This document shows positions 34,423-50,084 of a stretch of DNA of 64,000 nt, in pieces; the first letter of the stretch is position 1; each line of letters begins with the position of its first letter. The position numbers were made by a program, and so were the translations under genes. Below the pieces are notes generated by a model, which saw only the letters and a program-made list of their open reading frames with translations, had not been told where the DNA came from and did no database searches. The stretch is from NCBI RefSeq assembly GCF_019285735.1, contig NZ_CP079107.1:1302001-1366000 (forward strand). The letters are read 5' to 3'. The stretch is from Paeniglutamicibacter sp. Y32M11 (lineage in GTDB: Bacteria; Actinomycetota; Actinomycetes; Actinomycetales; Micrococcaceae).

Positions 34423-34619
34423 TTTTCTGCTCCTGTCAGTGATCTAAAACACCTGATAAGCAACACAATACGCCCGGGTATCGGTCTTGTGGAGGGACGC
34501 ACAGCGGATTCTCAGTTGTGACCGAGAAACGTGCGAGGATGCTGTGAACGGCTGGCTGATAAGCGGTGTTTTGTGACGCTGGATAACCTGGCGCGGACAA
34601 GAACCGCTGAATTGCTAAG

Positions 34620-34648
34620 ACGCGGTGGGACTGCCAACCCCACCGCGT
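34620..34648 (-). terminator. hairpin downstream of the ankyrin gene
   Basis: acgcggtggg / cccaccgcgt, 10-bp stem and 9-base loop, 20 bases after the ankyrin stop. Confidence 0.65.
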
Positions 34649-34667
34649 TTTGGCAGCGCTTTGGGAC

Positions 34668-35078
34668 TTAGAGGTATTCGCTGAGCATGGCTTTGAGTTC
34701 CGGTAGGTCAAACATCTCGGTGACGGCAATGGCATTTTGTGCCCCCAGCTGCGGGTCCGCCCCGTTTTCGAGCAAGAGACGGGTGAGTGCCTCATTTCTG
34801 CGGAACACTGCGCACGTCAACGCGCCTTGGCCCTTGTCGTTGAGTCGATTGACATCGGCTCCACGCTCGAGAAGTCCCGCTACGATCTGGTGGTGGCCGT
34901 TGTAGGCGGCCAGGATCATGAGCGTGTCACCCTTGGAGTCCGTCAGGTCGGCCGGTACTCCGTGGTCGATGACGGCCATGAGTTTTTCGGTACTTCCCTC
35001 GCGGGCAAGATCAAAGATTGAGTGAAGGTAGGCGAGTTCTTCGTCGGACAGTGGCGCGGAGGCGTTCGGGTCAGTCAT
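34668..35078 (-). CDS. ankyrin-repeat protein
   Basis: A 136-aa cytoplasmic protein with two to three ankyrin repeats: DSKGDTLMILAAYNGHHQIVAGLLERGADVNRL, then NDKGQGALTCAVFRRNEALTRLLLENGADPQLG, then a capping repeat. It is a protein-protein interaction module of unknown partner; similar small ankyrin proteins accompany catalases in some bacteria, but none is here. The ATG at 35078 is preceded by TACGAT with six bases between, pointing to a leaderless mRNA and favouring it over the Met two codons upstream. Confidence 0.88.
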   Translation of the reverse strand: MTDPNASAPLSDEELAYLHSIFDLAREGSTEKLMAVIDHGVPADLTDSKGDTLMILAAYNGHHQIVAGLLERGADVNRLNDKGQGALTCAVFRRNEALTRLLLENGADPQLGAQNAIAVTEMFDLPELKAMLSEYL

Positions 35079-35130
35079 AGCCAAATCGTACCGGCGGTAT
35101 GGGGCGAGGGAGTCATGAGGCGCAAACGAC

Positions 35131-35164
35131 TGAATATTTATGTAGACTTATGAATAAGTATTAG
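35131..35164 (+). promoter_or_regulatory. paired ARG boxes upstream of argH
   Basis: TGAATATTTATGTA (35131-35144) and TGAATAAGTATTAG (35151-35164) each match the ArgR consensus TGAATAATTATTCA at 11 of 14 positions and start exactly 20 bases apart. They lie about 110 bases before the argH start, so argH appears to have its own ArgR-controlled promoter. Confidence 0.78.
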
Positions 35165-36688
<1,524 letters not shown>

Positions 36689-36709
36689 AGGGAACCGGCC
36701 CCGATGCAA

Positions 36710-36749
36710 AAGGTAGGGTTCCCCGCCACCACGGTGGGAACCCTACCTT
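36710..36749 (+). terminator. terminator of argH
   Basis: aaggtagggttccc / gggaaccctacctt, 14-bp perfect stem, 12-base loop, 21 bases after the argH stop. Confidence 0.85.
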
Positions 36750-36786
36750 CGCCATTTAACGCACCTCGTGCGGCTAGGCTGTGGGC

Positions 36787-37524
36787 ATGAGTGAGCTGAC
36801 ACAACAAGAACTGACCGCCAAGATCGTTGCCTCCTTGACCACGCTGCGCGCGCTGGTGGCCACGATTGATACCACGGCAGCGGCCGAACCCAGCGCCCTG
36901 CCCGGCTGGAGTCGTGCTCACCTCTTAGCCCACATCGATGGATTTGCCCGGGCGGCTACCCGGCAACTTGAATCAATCGGGGCAACCGAACCTTTCCCCA
37001 TGTATGACGGGGGAGCAGAGGGTAGAAACAATGCCATTGAGATGTTGGCATTGATGCGTGCAGACGCCCTGGTCGAGCGAGTTGATCAAGCCCTCGCTGC
37101 TCTGGGATCTGCCGTGAACGCCATCAAGGCGGAACAATGGGAACTAGCCACCGGATTCCGTGGCACAGGCTCCGTGGCAGAACTTTTTGCCGCCATCTGG
37201 CGCGAAAGTGTCATCCACTCCTCGGACCTGTTGCGCTCGCACTCGCCAGCTAACTGGGAGCCAGAATTTAATGCCCACCTATTCACCGAGCTGGCATCTC
37301 GTGTCCCGAAGTCCAAACGCTATATTTTGCAGCCACATGGTGCCCAGCGCATCGCGCTTGGCTCGGGCGACGAAGTCGTTGTCCTCAGCGGCACCGACTT
37401 CGATCTGGCCGCGTGGCTGGCCGGTCGTCAGCCGCTGGGTCCGGTGCAGGCCACCGCCGGCGCGGACGGTGCCGACCTTCCGGAGCTGGGCCCCTGGCCC
37501 TCCGGGCTGAAGGCCCGCAACTAG
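36787..37524 (+). CDS. maleylpyruvate isomerase-family (MDMPI, mycothiol-dependent/DinB-like) protein
   Basis: A 245-aa protein with the N-terminal four-helix MDMPI domain: LPGWSRAHLLAHIDGFARAATRQLE has the W-x-x-x-x-x-x-H-x pattern that supplies the metal histidine. IWRESVIHSSDL gives the later ligands, and the C-terminal SCP-like region runs RIALGSGDEVVVLSGTDFDLAAWLAGR. Members use mycothiol, the actinobacterial thiol, in isomerisation or S-transfer reactions; the substrate here is unknown. TAGGCT six bases before the ATG indicates a leaderless start. The mpg gene follows after 26 bases. Confidence 0.87.
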   Translation: MSELTQQELTAKIVASLTTLRALVATIDTTAAAEPSALPGWSRAHLLAHIDGFARAATRQLESIGATEPFPMYDGGAEGRNNAIEMLALMRADALVERVDQALAALGSAVNAIKAEQWELATGFRGTGSVAELFAAIWRESVIHSSDLLRSHSPANWEPEFNAHLFTELASRVPKSKRYILQPHGAQRIALGSGDEVVVLSGTDFDLAAWLAGRQPLGPVQATAGADGADLPELGPWPSGLKARN

Positions 37525-37550
37525 CACGAGTCCCGGAGGGAGGAGCGACG

Positions 37551-38201
37551 GTGCCGGACATGGAAGATCCGTTGCTGCGGCTGGGTTCGCTGCAGCTGGC
37601 GCCGCACCTGCTCGGCGCCCATGTCTCGACCTTCATCGGCGGGCAGCTGGTGGTGGTCCGGCTGACCGAGGTGGAAGCCTACGGCGGTGCCCTGGACCCC
37701 GGATCCCACGCTTATCGGGGAAAGACCGTACGCAACGCCGGCCTGTTCTGCCCGCCGGGCACCGCCTACATCTACTTCACCTACGGGATGCATTTTTGCG
37801 CCAATGTGGTGTGCGGGACCGAAGGCACGGCCTCGGCGGTGCTGCTGCGCGCAGGCGAAGTCGTCTCCGGCCTCGAAACGGCGACGGCCAGGCGCGGCCA
37901 CCCCGGGGGACCGGCAGCCAGGCTGCTCAGCGGCCCCGCGCGGTTGGCCCAGGGCCTCGGGCTGACGCTGGAACACAACCTCGCGCGTTTCCGCCGAGGC
38001 ACCGCGACACCTCCGGGCCCGGACCTCGGCCTGGACAGGCTGGCCACAACCCCGTCGGCGCACCTTACCGGCCCGCGCACCGGCGTGGCCGGCAGCGGCG
38101 GCGGGGACGAGTACCCGTACAGGTTCTGGCTTCCGGGCGAGCCCAGCGTCTCGCCCTACCGGAAGGCGGCGCCGCGCAGGGCCCGCGGCCCAAGGGACTA
38201 G
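37551..38201 (+). CDS. mpg: DNA-3-methyladenine glycosylase (AAG/MPG family)
   Basis: Base-excision repair enzyme removing alkylated purines; 216 aa. Diagnostic segments: TEVEAYGGALDPGSHAYRGKTVRNAGLF (the catalytic Glu in VEAY), GTAYIYFTYGMHFCANVVCG, and GPARLAQGLGL. The GTG at 37551 has ggagggaggag (37535-37545) 5 bases upstream; an ATG at 37560 is an alternative. The gene is visibly more GC-rich than its neighbours (two 60-base lines counted at 75-78%). In M. tuberculosis mpg also lies directly before tyrS. Confidence 0.93.
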   Translation: MPDMEDPLLRLGSLQLAPHLLGAHVSTFIGGQLVVVRLTEVEAYGGALDPGSHAYRGKTVRNAGLFCPPGTAYIYFTYGMHFCANVVCGTEGTASAVLLRAGEVVSGLETATARRGHPGGPAARLLSGPARLAQGLGLTLEHNLARFRRGTATPPGPDLGLDRLATTPSAHLTGPRTGVAGSGGGDEYPYRFWLPGEPSVSPYRKAAPRRARGPRD

Positions 38202-38210
38202 ACTTATTGG

Positions 38211-38747
38211 GTGAATCCAGAGCCCGAAACCATTAATGACCTTCTTGACCGGTTGAGCGAAATCGTTCCCGATTACCCCTCCGCCGGCATTTCCTTCAAG
38301 GACCTCACCCCGGTCTTTGCCGATCCGCAGGGTCTGCGCCGCATTGTTGATGAGATCATCGCACCCTTCGCCGGACAGTTTGATGTCATCGCCGGTCTTG
38401 AGGCGCGCGGCTTCGTGCTGGCTGCCGCGGCTGCCTACGCCACTGGCACGGGCATGATCACCATCCGCAAGGCCGGCAAATTGCCACGTGCCGTACACCG
38501 CGATGATTACACCCTTGAATACGGGACCGGGACGCTAGAACTGCACCGCGACGATATTGCTCCGGGAACCCGTGTGCTGATCCTTGACGACGTGCTGGCC
38601 ACCGGCGGTACCGTCGGCTCCGCCGCCCGCTTGCTCGGTATGGCCGGTGCACACGTCGCCGGGATCGGCGTGGTCCTTGAACTTCAAGAACTCGGTGGCC
38701 GTGAAAAACTCGAGGGACTCGAAGTCCATTCCCTCCAATTGGTCTAG
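38211..38747 (+). CDS. apt: adenine phosphoribosyltransferase
   Basis: Purine salvage: adenine plus PRPP to AMP. The 178 aa contain PDYPSAGISFKDLTPVF, GLEARGFVLAAAAAYA and the PRPP motif VLILDDVLATGGTVGSAARLL. TAGACT (38199-38204), overlapping the end of mpg, lies six bases before the GTG at 38211, so the mRNA is probably leaderless; no Shine-Dalgarno is seen. Confidence 0.95.
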   Translation: MNPEPETINDLLDRLSEIVPDYPSAGISFKDLTPVFADPQGLRRIVDEIIAPFAGQFDVIAGLEARGFVLAAAAAYATGTGMITIRKAGKLPRAVHRDDYTLEYGTGTLELHRDDIAPGTRVLILDDVLATGGTVGSAARLLGMAGAHVAGIGVVLELQELGGREKLEGLEVHSLQLV

Positions 38748-38852
38748 TCACCGCACCTCGTCCGGAAATCTTTATGACATCCGGTCAAACCCCTCCTTCG
38801 ACAGAGCGTAAACTGGTCTGTCCACGATTTCGCAACATCATCGGAGTGCTGA

Positions 38853-41141
38853 ATGCCAGAGTCCACGACCGTTCAACCGGAGCTCGAAGCCGAACGCAAG
38901 TACGTTTCGATGCTTTACTCCCGCCTGGATGAACTGCGCGCCGAGAAGCTCGCACAGCTCACCCGGACCCGCCGCGGCGGTGCCCAGGGATCCATCCAGA
39001 ACGTGTCCGAACGCGACTCCTTTGCCGCGCTCTACGAGGACCGCCTCTCACAGCTCAACGCGGTAGAGGACCGACTGGTCTTCGGTCGGCTAGATCTGGA
39101 CGATGACGTGAACCGTGCCGGTGAGGAAGCCGGTGCCCCGCGCTACATCGGTCGCATCGGTATGACCGACGATGACCTCACCCGCTTGATGGTGGACTGG
39201 CGTGCCCCCGAAGCCGCAGCCTTCTATCAGGCTACCGCCCTGCGCCGGCAAGGAGTGCGGCGTCGGCGGCACCTGATGCTACGCGGACGCACCGTGCTGG
39301 GCATTGACGACGAGGTTTTGGACACCGACCTTTTTATCGAAAACGACAACCTGCAGGGCGAGGGCGCGCTCATGGCGGCCCTGACGCAAAAACGCACCGG
39401 TCGCATGGGCGACATCGTGGGCACGATCCAGGCCGAACAGGACGCGATCATCCGCTCCCCGCTGGCCGGGGTGTTGGTTGTTCAGGGTGGTCCGGGAACC
39501 GGGAAGACCGCCGTGGCTCTGCACCGCGCAGCCTTCTTGCTCTACGAACACCGCGAGCGACTCAACACCGCCGGCGTCCTGCTGGTGGGCCCCTCGTCCT
39601 CCTTCATGCGCTACATCGAACGCGTCTTACCTTCCCTGGGTGAGACCGGCGTGGTGATGTCATCGGTCGGCGAACTCTACCCGGGCCTGGTCGCCGTGCC
39701 CGAACACAACCGCGAAACGGCGCGCATCAAGGGCAAGGCTTTCATGGCCAAGGTGGTCGCCAAGGCGGTGTCCAACCGCCAACGCTTGCTGCACGAAGAC
39801 CGCCGCGTGGTGGTGGAGGGAACCCGGCTGGTGCTCAGTCGCGGACAGGTTCGCCATGCCCGTGAAAAGGCGCGTGCATCGCGCAAACCACACAATGAGG
39901 CCCGCGAGGTATTCACCAAGATTTTGGTGCGCGAGTTGGCGGCACAATTGCAGCAGATCCTCGAGGACTCCTCGGGCAACGGCAACGCCGTGGACCGCAG
40001 CTACCTGGTCCAAGAGGTCCGCGAATCGCGAGACGTGCGCATCGCGTTGAACCTGTGCTGGATGCCGATGACTCCGCAGTCGCTGCTGGAGGAGCTGTTC
40101 GCCAAGGAACACCTGCTGGCCGCCGCCGCGCCACAGCTGCGCCCGCACGAACTCAAGGCGCTGCAGCGCACCCCCGGTTCGCCCTGGACCGAGGCCGACG
40201 TCCCTTTGCTTGATGAAGCGGCAGAATTACTCGGCGAGTTCAAGGCAGTGGGCAACGCAGATAACGGAACCGAAGCGCAGCTGAAGCGAGATCTCGAGAA
40301 CGCCGAGGCGACACTGCGCAATGTGGGCGAAATGATGTTTAACGCCGGCATTGACGGTTTGGTCGAGGCCCAAGATCTGGCGGACATGAATCAGGAGACC
40401 GCGGTGCGGCAATCAGCCGCCGAACGCGCCGTCGCCGACCGCTCATGGGCCTATGGTCACGTGGTGGTGGATGAGGCGCAGGAACTTTCCCCCATGCAGT
40501 GGCGTTTGTTGATGCGTCGGTGCCCGCTCAAATCCTTCACCGTGGTCGGCGACATTGCCCAGACCTCGTCGGCCTCCGGCGCCACCAGCTGGGCGCAGGC
40601 CATGAAACCGTTTGTTGCCGAGCGCTTTACGCTCGAGGAACTCACCGTCAACTACCGCACGCCGATGCAGATTGCCGAGGCAGCCACTCGTGTTGCCCAT
40701 GCGGCAGGACTAAAAATCTCGACCCCGAAGGCCGTGCGCGAGGGCCAATGGCCGCCGTTGGTTGATCGCTTGGCCCCGGGAGAGCTGCTGCCCAAGCTGC
40801 GCGAGGTGCTGCCCGGTGAGGTGGCAATCGCCGATGGCGGGCTGCTGGCAGTGATCGTTCCCGAATCTCGGCTCACGGTGGTGCGCGCGGCCGTGGTGGA
40901 GCAATTTGGTCGCCGCGTGGGAACCGGATCCGGTGGACTGAGCCAAGACATCGTGGTGCTTGGCGCACGCGAAGCCAAGGGTCTGGAATTTGATGTGGTG
41001 CTGGTGCTGGAGCCGCAGGAACTGATCGACGAGGTAGAAGGCACCGTCGGTGACCTCTACGTCGCGATGACCCGCACGACGCAGCGCTTGCGCATTCTGG
41101 CTGAGGGGACGATTCCGGCGGGCATTGACTCGGAGAAGTAA
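38853..41141 (+). CDS. helR: HelD/HelR-type RNA polymerase recycling ATPase (UvrD-like SF1)
   Basis: A 762-aa protein related to UvrD helicases but with the HelD layout. The N-terminal coiled coil (LEAERKYVSMLYSRLDELRAEKLAQL) that inserts into the secondary channel of RNA polymerase comes first. Walker A GGPGTGKT (212-219), a large insert, Walker B VVDEAQELSPMQWRLL, motif III VVGDIAQTSS and the C-terminal VLGAREAKGLEFDVVLV...LYVAMTRTTQRL follow. HelD clears stalled polymerase from DNA; actinobacterial HelR homologues also displace rifamycins. No rifamycin-associated promoter element is visible. The symbol is by family; distinguishing HelD from HelR needs alignment. cggagtg precedes the ATG. 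Confidence 0.85.
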   Translation: MPESTTVQPELEAERKYVSMLYSRLDELRAEKLAQLTRTRRGGAQGSIQNVSERDSFAALYEDRLSQLNAVEDRLVFGRLDLDDDVNRAGEEAGAPRYIGRIGMTDDDLTRLMVDWRAPEAAAFYQATALRRQGVRRRRHLMLRGRTVLGIDDEVLDTDLFIENDNLQGEGALMAALTQKRTGRMGDIVGTIQAEQDAIIRSPLAGVLVVQGGPGTGKTAVALHRAAFLLYEHRERLNTAGVLLVGPSSSFMRYIERVLPSLGETGVVMSSVGELYPGLVAVPEHNRETARIKGKAFMAKVVAKAVSNRQRLLHEDRRVVVEGTRLVLSRGQVRHAREKARASRKPHNEAREVFTKILVRELAAQLQQILEDSSGNGNAVDRSYLVQEVRESRDVRIALNLCWMPMTPQSLLEELFAKEHLLAAAAPQLRPHELKALQRTPGSPWTEADVPLLDEAAELLGEFKAVGNADNGTEAQLKRDLENAEATLRNVGEMMFNAGIDGLVEAQDLADMNQETAVRQSAAERAVADRSWAYGHVVVDEAQELSPMQWRLLMRRCPLKSFTVVGDIAQTSSASGATSWAQAMKPFVAERFTLEELTVNYRTPMQIAEAATRVAHAAGLKISTPKAVREGQWPPLVDRLAPGELLPKLREVLPGEVAIADGGLLAVIVPESRLTVVRAAVVEQFGRRVGTGSGGLSQDIVVLGAREAKGLEFDVVLVLEPQELIDEVEGTVGDLYVAMTRTTQRLRILAEGTIPAGIDSEK

Positions 41142-41170
41142 TTCCGCGCGGAGACTGCTAATTTAGTAGG

Positions 41171-42487
41171 GTGTCTGAAATTGAGCAGAATCCCGCCTTG
41201 TCGGGACAGAGTAATGATCCGTCGTTTGCCAACATTTGGCAGGAACTGAAGTGGCGTGGCCTGGTCCACGTTTCCACTGATGAAACCGAGCTCGAAAAGG
41301 TGCTCTCCGAGGAGATAATTACCTATTACTGCGGGTTTGACCCCACGGCAGCCTCGTTGCACCTGGGCAACTTGGTCCAGTTGCTGAATATGCGTCGACT
41401 GCAATTGGCCGGTCACAAGCCTCTCGGACTGGTGGGTGGTTCCACCGGGTTGATTGGCGATCCGCGCCAGACCGCCGAACGTGTCCTGAACACCAAGGAG
41501 ACGGTGGCCGAATGGGTCGGTAAACTCCAAGCGCAGGTTGCTCGCTTCTTATCCTTCGAGGGTGAGAATGCCGCGCGCATGGTCAACAACCTTGACTGGA
41601 CCGCCAACCTCAGCGCCATCGACTTCCTGCGTGAAGTGGGCAAGTACTTCCGCGTGGGCACCATGATCAAGAAGGAAACCGTTGCTGCTCGCCTGAACTC
41701 CGATGAGGGCATCAGCTACACCGAATTCAGCTACCAGGTGCTGCAGGGCTACGACTACCTGCAGCTACACAAGCTCTACGGTTGCACCCTGCAGACCGGT
41801 GGCTCGGATCAGTGGGGAAATCTCACCAGCGGTACCGACTTGATTCGCAAGGCCGAGGGCAAGAGCGCGTACGCCTACGGAACGCCATTGATCACCAACT
41901 CCGATGGCACCAAATTCGGCAAGTCCGAGGGTAACGCCATTTGGTTGGACGCGGAGATGTGCAGCCCGTACGCCTTCTACCAGTTCTGGCTGAACACCGC
42001 CGATGCCGATGTGGCTTCGCGGTTGAAGGTCTTCACCTTCCTGACCCGCGCCGAGATCGAGGCTCTGGAGCAGGAAGTGGCAGATCGTCCCTTTGCCCGC
42101 AAGGGCCAGAAGGAACTTGCCTACCTGGTTACCTCGTTGGTCCACGGAGTTGATGCAACCGAGAAGGTTATCGCAGCATCTGCAGCACTCTTTGGCCAGG
42201 GCGAACTGAGCGACATGGATGAAGCGACCCTTCGCGCCGCAACCCAAGAGCTGACGAGCACCACTATTAACGGTGATGACCTAGACATCGTTTCGGTGTT
42301 GATGGCTTCGGGACTCTCTGAATCGAAGTCGGCGGCTCGCCGTACGGTGAATGAGGGTGGAGCATACGTTAATAACGTGAAGTACTCGGACCTTGATGCG
42401 GTTATTAACAAGGATGATTTGCTTCATGGTCGCTACCTCTTGGTACGACGCGGAAAGAAGAACCTGGCTGTCGTTGAAGTTGCCTAG
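41171..42487 (+). CDS. tyrS: tyrosyl-tRNA synthetase
   Basis: Class I synthetase charging tRNA-Tyr, 438 aa. The HIGH-like motif is in PTAASLHLGNLVQLL, the tyrosine pocket includes YDYLQLHKLYGCTLQTGGSDQWGN, and the KMSKS-like loop is KFGKSEG. The C-terminal S4 RNA-binding domain (DIVSVLMASGLSESKSAARRTVNEGGAYVNN) is present. TAATTT (41159-41164) six bases before the GTG indicates a leaderless message, and no T-box leader exists. A strong terminator follows. Confidence 0.97.
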   Translation: MSEIEQNPALSGQSNDPSFANIWQELKWRGLVHVSTDETELEKVLSEEIITYYCGFDPTAASLHLGNLVQLLNMRRLQLAGHKPLGLVGGSTGLIGDPRQTAERVLNTKETVAEWVGKLQAQVARFLSFEGENAARMVNNLDWTANLSAIDFLREVGKYFRVGTMIKKETVAARLNSDEGISYTEFSYQVLQGYDYLQLHKLYGCTLQTGGSDQWGNLTSGTDLIRKAEGKSAYAYGTPLITNSDGTKFGKSEGNAIWLDAEMCSPYAFYQFWLNTADADVASRLKVFTFLTRAEIEALEQEVADRPFARKGQKELAYLVTSLVHGVDATEKVIAASAALFGQGELSDMDEATLRAATQELTSTTINGDDLDIVSVLMASGLSESKSAARRTVNEGGAYVNNVKYSDLDAVINKDDLLHGRYLLVRRGKKNLAVVEVA

Positions 42488-42522
42488 TTAGGGGAACAAC
42501 GCCCGGTTTGCCGAAAGGCAGG

Positions 42523-42580
42523 AAAAGTCGGGGTGGGGGAGTGTTGCTGATCACTGCAGCTTCCCTGCCCCGACTTTTTT
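42523..42580 (+). terminator. terminator of tyrS
   Basis: aaaagtcgggg (42523-42533) pairs with ccccgactttt (42568-42578), followed by more T. Confidence 0.85.
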
Positions 42581-43123
42581 GTTTCCGAAAGGACCTAGGA
42601 TCCCTATATATACGGGGTTTTCGCGGTTTTTGGTGGGGGAGAGGGCTGATTTCCTCTTCGGGTGTTTTGTGTGTATAGTTTTCTAAGTCGCCGCGAGGGA
42701 CACCACGGGAATACTGCGGAGAGAATCGCCGGGCGACCGAATTTCTACTCAATCCCCTTCCAAAATTTTGTTCGGTGCTTTGTTGTGCCGAGGAGATGGT
42801 GGGAGCTGAGTGTTGGGGCAGTGTTCATCAGTGATGGTGGATTTGTTCTTCGACACGCGGTGGGGTAAGGTAGACAAGTTGCTCCAGAGCGAAGCGCCGG
42901 CAGGAAACGTTAGTCCGGGTCGTGGATGTTGGAAGTGTCTGTTGTTTGAGAACTCAATAGTGTGCCAAGTTTGTTGATACCAATTTATTTATTTTATTGG
43001 TGAATGGCTTCAAGGTTTGCACCCCCCGGTGTGGATGCTTGAGGCAATTTGCCAGGATGTTTTTACTTGGTGCAACCCGGTCGACTTTTTCCAGTTGGCG
43101 TGTTGGTTGTGTCTGTATATTTT
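42581..43123 (+). promoter_or_regulatory. promoter and leader region of rRNA operon A
   Basis: No gene is seen in these 543 bases. Two promoters are plausible. P1: TTCCTC (42651-42656), 17 bases, TATAGT (42674-42679). P2: TTGTTC (42843-42848), 17 bases, TAAGGT (42866-42871). The block gttgtttgagaactcaatag (42941-42960), shared exactly with operon B, resembles the antitermination and processing leader of actinobacterial pre-16S RNA. P1 and P2 elements recur ahead of operon B while the DNA between them differs. Confidence 0.65.
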
Positions 43124-48370
<5,247 letters not shown>

Positions 48371-48547
48371 CAAACACCACGCATCAACTTTGGTTGGTGT
48401 TGGCAAGAAACGCTGCGTCCACTATACGGTCCCGAAACAACAAACCCATTTGTTTTTCGCGGATACAACAACATACAACCACTATTGTGGTCGTAACCCA
48501 TAGATTCACCATGCTCTACCCTTTGTGGTTAGAGCAGTGGTACTAGA

Positions 48548-48666
48548 GTTACGGCGGTCATAGCGTGGGGGAAACGCCCGGTCCCATACCGAACCCGGAA
48601 GCTAAGACCCACTGCGCCGATGGTACTGCACTCGGGAGGGTGTGGGAGAGTAGGTCACCGCCGGAC
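48548..48666 (+). rRNA. rrf: 5S ribosomal RNA (operon A)
   Basis: About 119 bases: helix I is formed by ttacggcggt and accgccgg, and the conserved ccataccgaacccggaagct is at 48583. It lies 177 bases after the 23S end. Confidence 0.95.
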
Positions 48667-48678
48667 AATATTTTGTTC

Positions 48679-48717
48679 CGAAACCCTCAAACACTGACGT
48701 GTTTGGGGGTTTCGATG
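48679..48717 (+). terminator. terminator of rRNA operon A
   Basis: cgaaaccctcaaacac and gtgtttgggggtttcg form a 16-bp stem with one G-T pair and a 4-base loop, starting 13 bases after 5S. Confidence 0.85.
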
Positions 48718-48759
48718 TTTAACACCCACCAGACCACTCCTTGATGGGGTCGGGTTCTG

Positions 48760-50084
48760 GGCTTATAGGCAAAAAAGTGTGTCTGCCCCGGGTGTGTCAC
48801 CCGGGGCTGTGCCATGTCAGAGCATGATTCAGCAGGGTCTGCCGGCCCATCCTTTTCTGACCCAGAGCCCTTCGGCTTCAGTCAGTGCGGTGCCGATGAG
48901 TTCCGGCCCAATCGTTTCCTCCTGGATCTGCTTCTTCACTGGTTTCGTGTTGAGGTGTTCAGGCCGGATGAGAGTGTGCGGTTCAGTTGGTTTCTCACTG
49001 TGGGAGTAGAGCCACCATTCGACCGCCCGTTTCGCATGGGCCGGCGGCATGCCACGGTGCCCGCGCAGCAGCGCACGGAGCTGAGTGTTAACGCCGCCCT
49101 CGATGTGGTTGGTTGTCGAAGCGATGGCCAGCCCATCAAATTCTGGCTCCAGGTAGGTGAAGAGCTCACCACTGCGCACCAGCCGTTCGAGGAGTTTGTA
49201 GGCCGAACGTAGGCGAGTGTGGGTGTACCACCAGGTTTGGGTGGGCTTCACACCTTTGGGCCGGTGGCCGCCAGGTCCCGCCGGGTAGGTGCGTTCCTTG
49301 ATCACGTCCCCGAAGGTGTGGTGCCATTCCTGCAGCGCTTGCATCCACTGGGTGGCGTGTTCTCGGGTCTTGATGCGTGTCAGGGCAAGGGAAATTCGCC
49401 GAAGGGCTCTTCCCGCGTCCGTTCGTGGTCGCAGGGTCAGATAAGTGCGCACGTTGCGTTGGACATGGACCAGGCAGCGTTGAACGCGAGTCTCTGGCCA
49501 CGCTTGCGACAGTGCTGCCGCTAGCCCAGAGCCACCGTCAATGATCACGACCCGGGGTGCTGGGAACTGTTCCAGCAACGCTATCCAGGCCACCCTCTTT
49601 TCACTATCGCACCACTGCCAGCCAATGGTTTTGCCGTTGGCAATCGCGATCAGGCAACACCACCCACGTCCTAGATAGATGCCGTCCATTTGGATCTGCA
49701 GGTGGACTTCGCCGGTGGGCGCTAGGGATGGTTCGATCGCCCAACACCACTGGGTGTTATGTCGGAGGGTTCTACCCGTGCCGGGGTTGTAGGAGGCCTG
49801 GGACTGTTTCCCCAAGATCCATTGGAGGAACAGGTTTAGCTCGGCTCGACGTTTCAGGTCAGGGCGCTTCTTGACACTGCTGGCCCCGCAGTGGATGCAC
49901 CTCCAGCGTTGGGTTCCGACTGAGGTCTTTCCATTGCGTTTCAGGGCAGATCCGCATACTTCACATTGCTTCGATTTTCCAGAACCATTCACGGTTAATG
50001 GCTCAAAGGTATAAGAAACCTCGTTCTACTGCGCCATCGTTGGGAAGCAGGCCCCTCGCGGACACACTTTTCGGCCTATACGCC
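48760..50084 (-). mobile_element. complete IS1249-type insertion sequence (IS256 group), 1325 bp
   Basis: Terminal inverted repeats of 27 bp at 48760-48786 and 50058-50084 agree at 23 positions. Immediately outside both ends is the 8-bp direct repeat gggttctg (48752-48759 and 50085-50092), a clean target duplication of the size made by IS256-group elements. It contains one intact transposase gene on the minus strand. A 10-bp hairpin gccccgggtg / cacccggggc (48785-48807) between the transposase stop and the left end may end its transcript. Confidence 0.93.
48829..49992 (-). CDS. IS1249-family transposase (IS256-type DDE, with zinc ribbon)
   Basis: A 387-aa transposase that looks intact. An N-terminal zinc ribbon (Cys10, Cys13, Cys32, Cys35: CEVCGS...WRCIHCGAS) is followed by a helical DNA-binding part. 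The RNase H-like catalytic core has Asp103 in QMDGIYL, Asp152 in IIDGGSG and Glu298 in TNHIEGG. CLVHVQRNV is the C/D-x-x-x-x-H-type segment shared by the MULE/IS256 superfamily. It fills most of the 1325-bp element. Confidence 0.92.
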   Translation of the reverse strand: MNGSGKSKQCEVCGSALKRNGKTSVGTQRWRCIHCGASSVKKRPDLKRRAELNLFLQWILGKQSQASYNPGTGRTLRHNTQWCWAIEPSLAPTGEVHLQIQMDGIYLGRGWCCLIAIANGKTIGWQWCDSEKRVAWIALLEQFPAPRVVIIDGGSGLAAALSQAWPETRVQRCLVHVQRNVRTYLTLRPRTDAGRALRRISLALTRIKTREHATQWMQALQEWHHTFGDVIKERTYPAGPGGHRPKGVKPTQTWWYTHTRLRSAYKLLERLVRSGELFTYLEPEFDGLAIASTTNHIEGGVNTQLRALLRGHRGMPPAHAKRAVEWWLYSHSEKPTEPHTLIRPEHLNTKPVKKQIQEETIGPELIGTALTEAEGLWVRKGWAGRPC

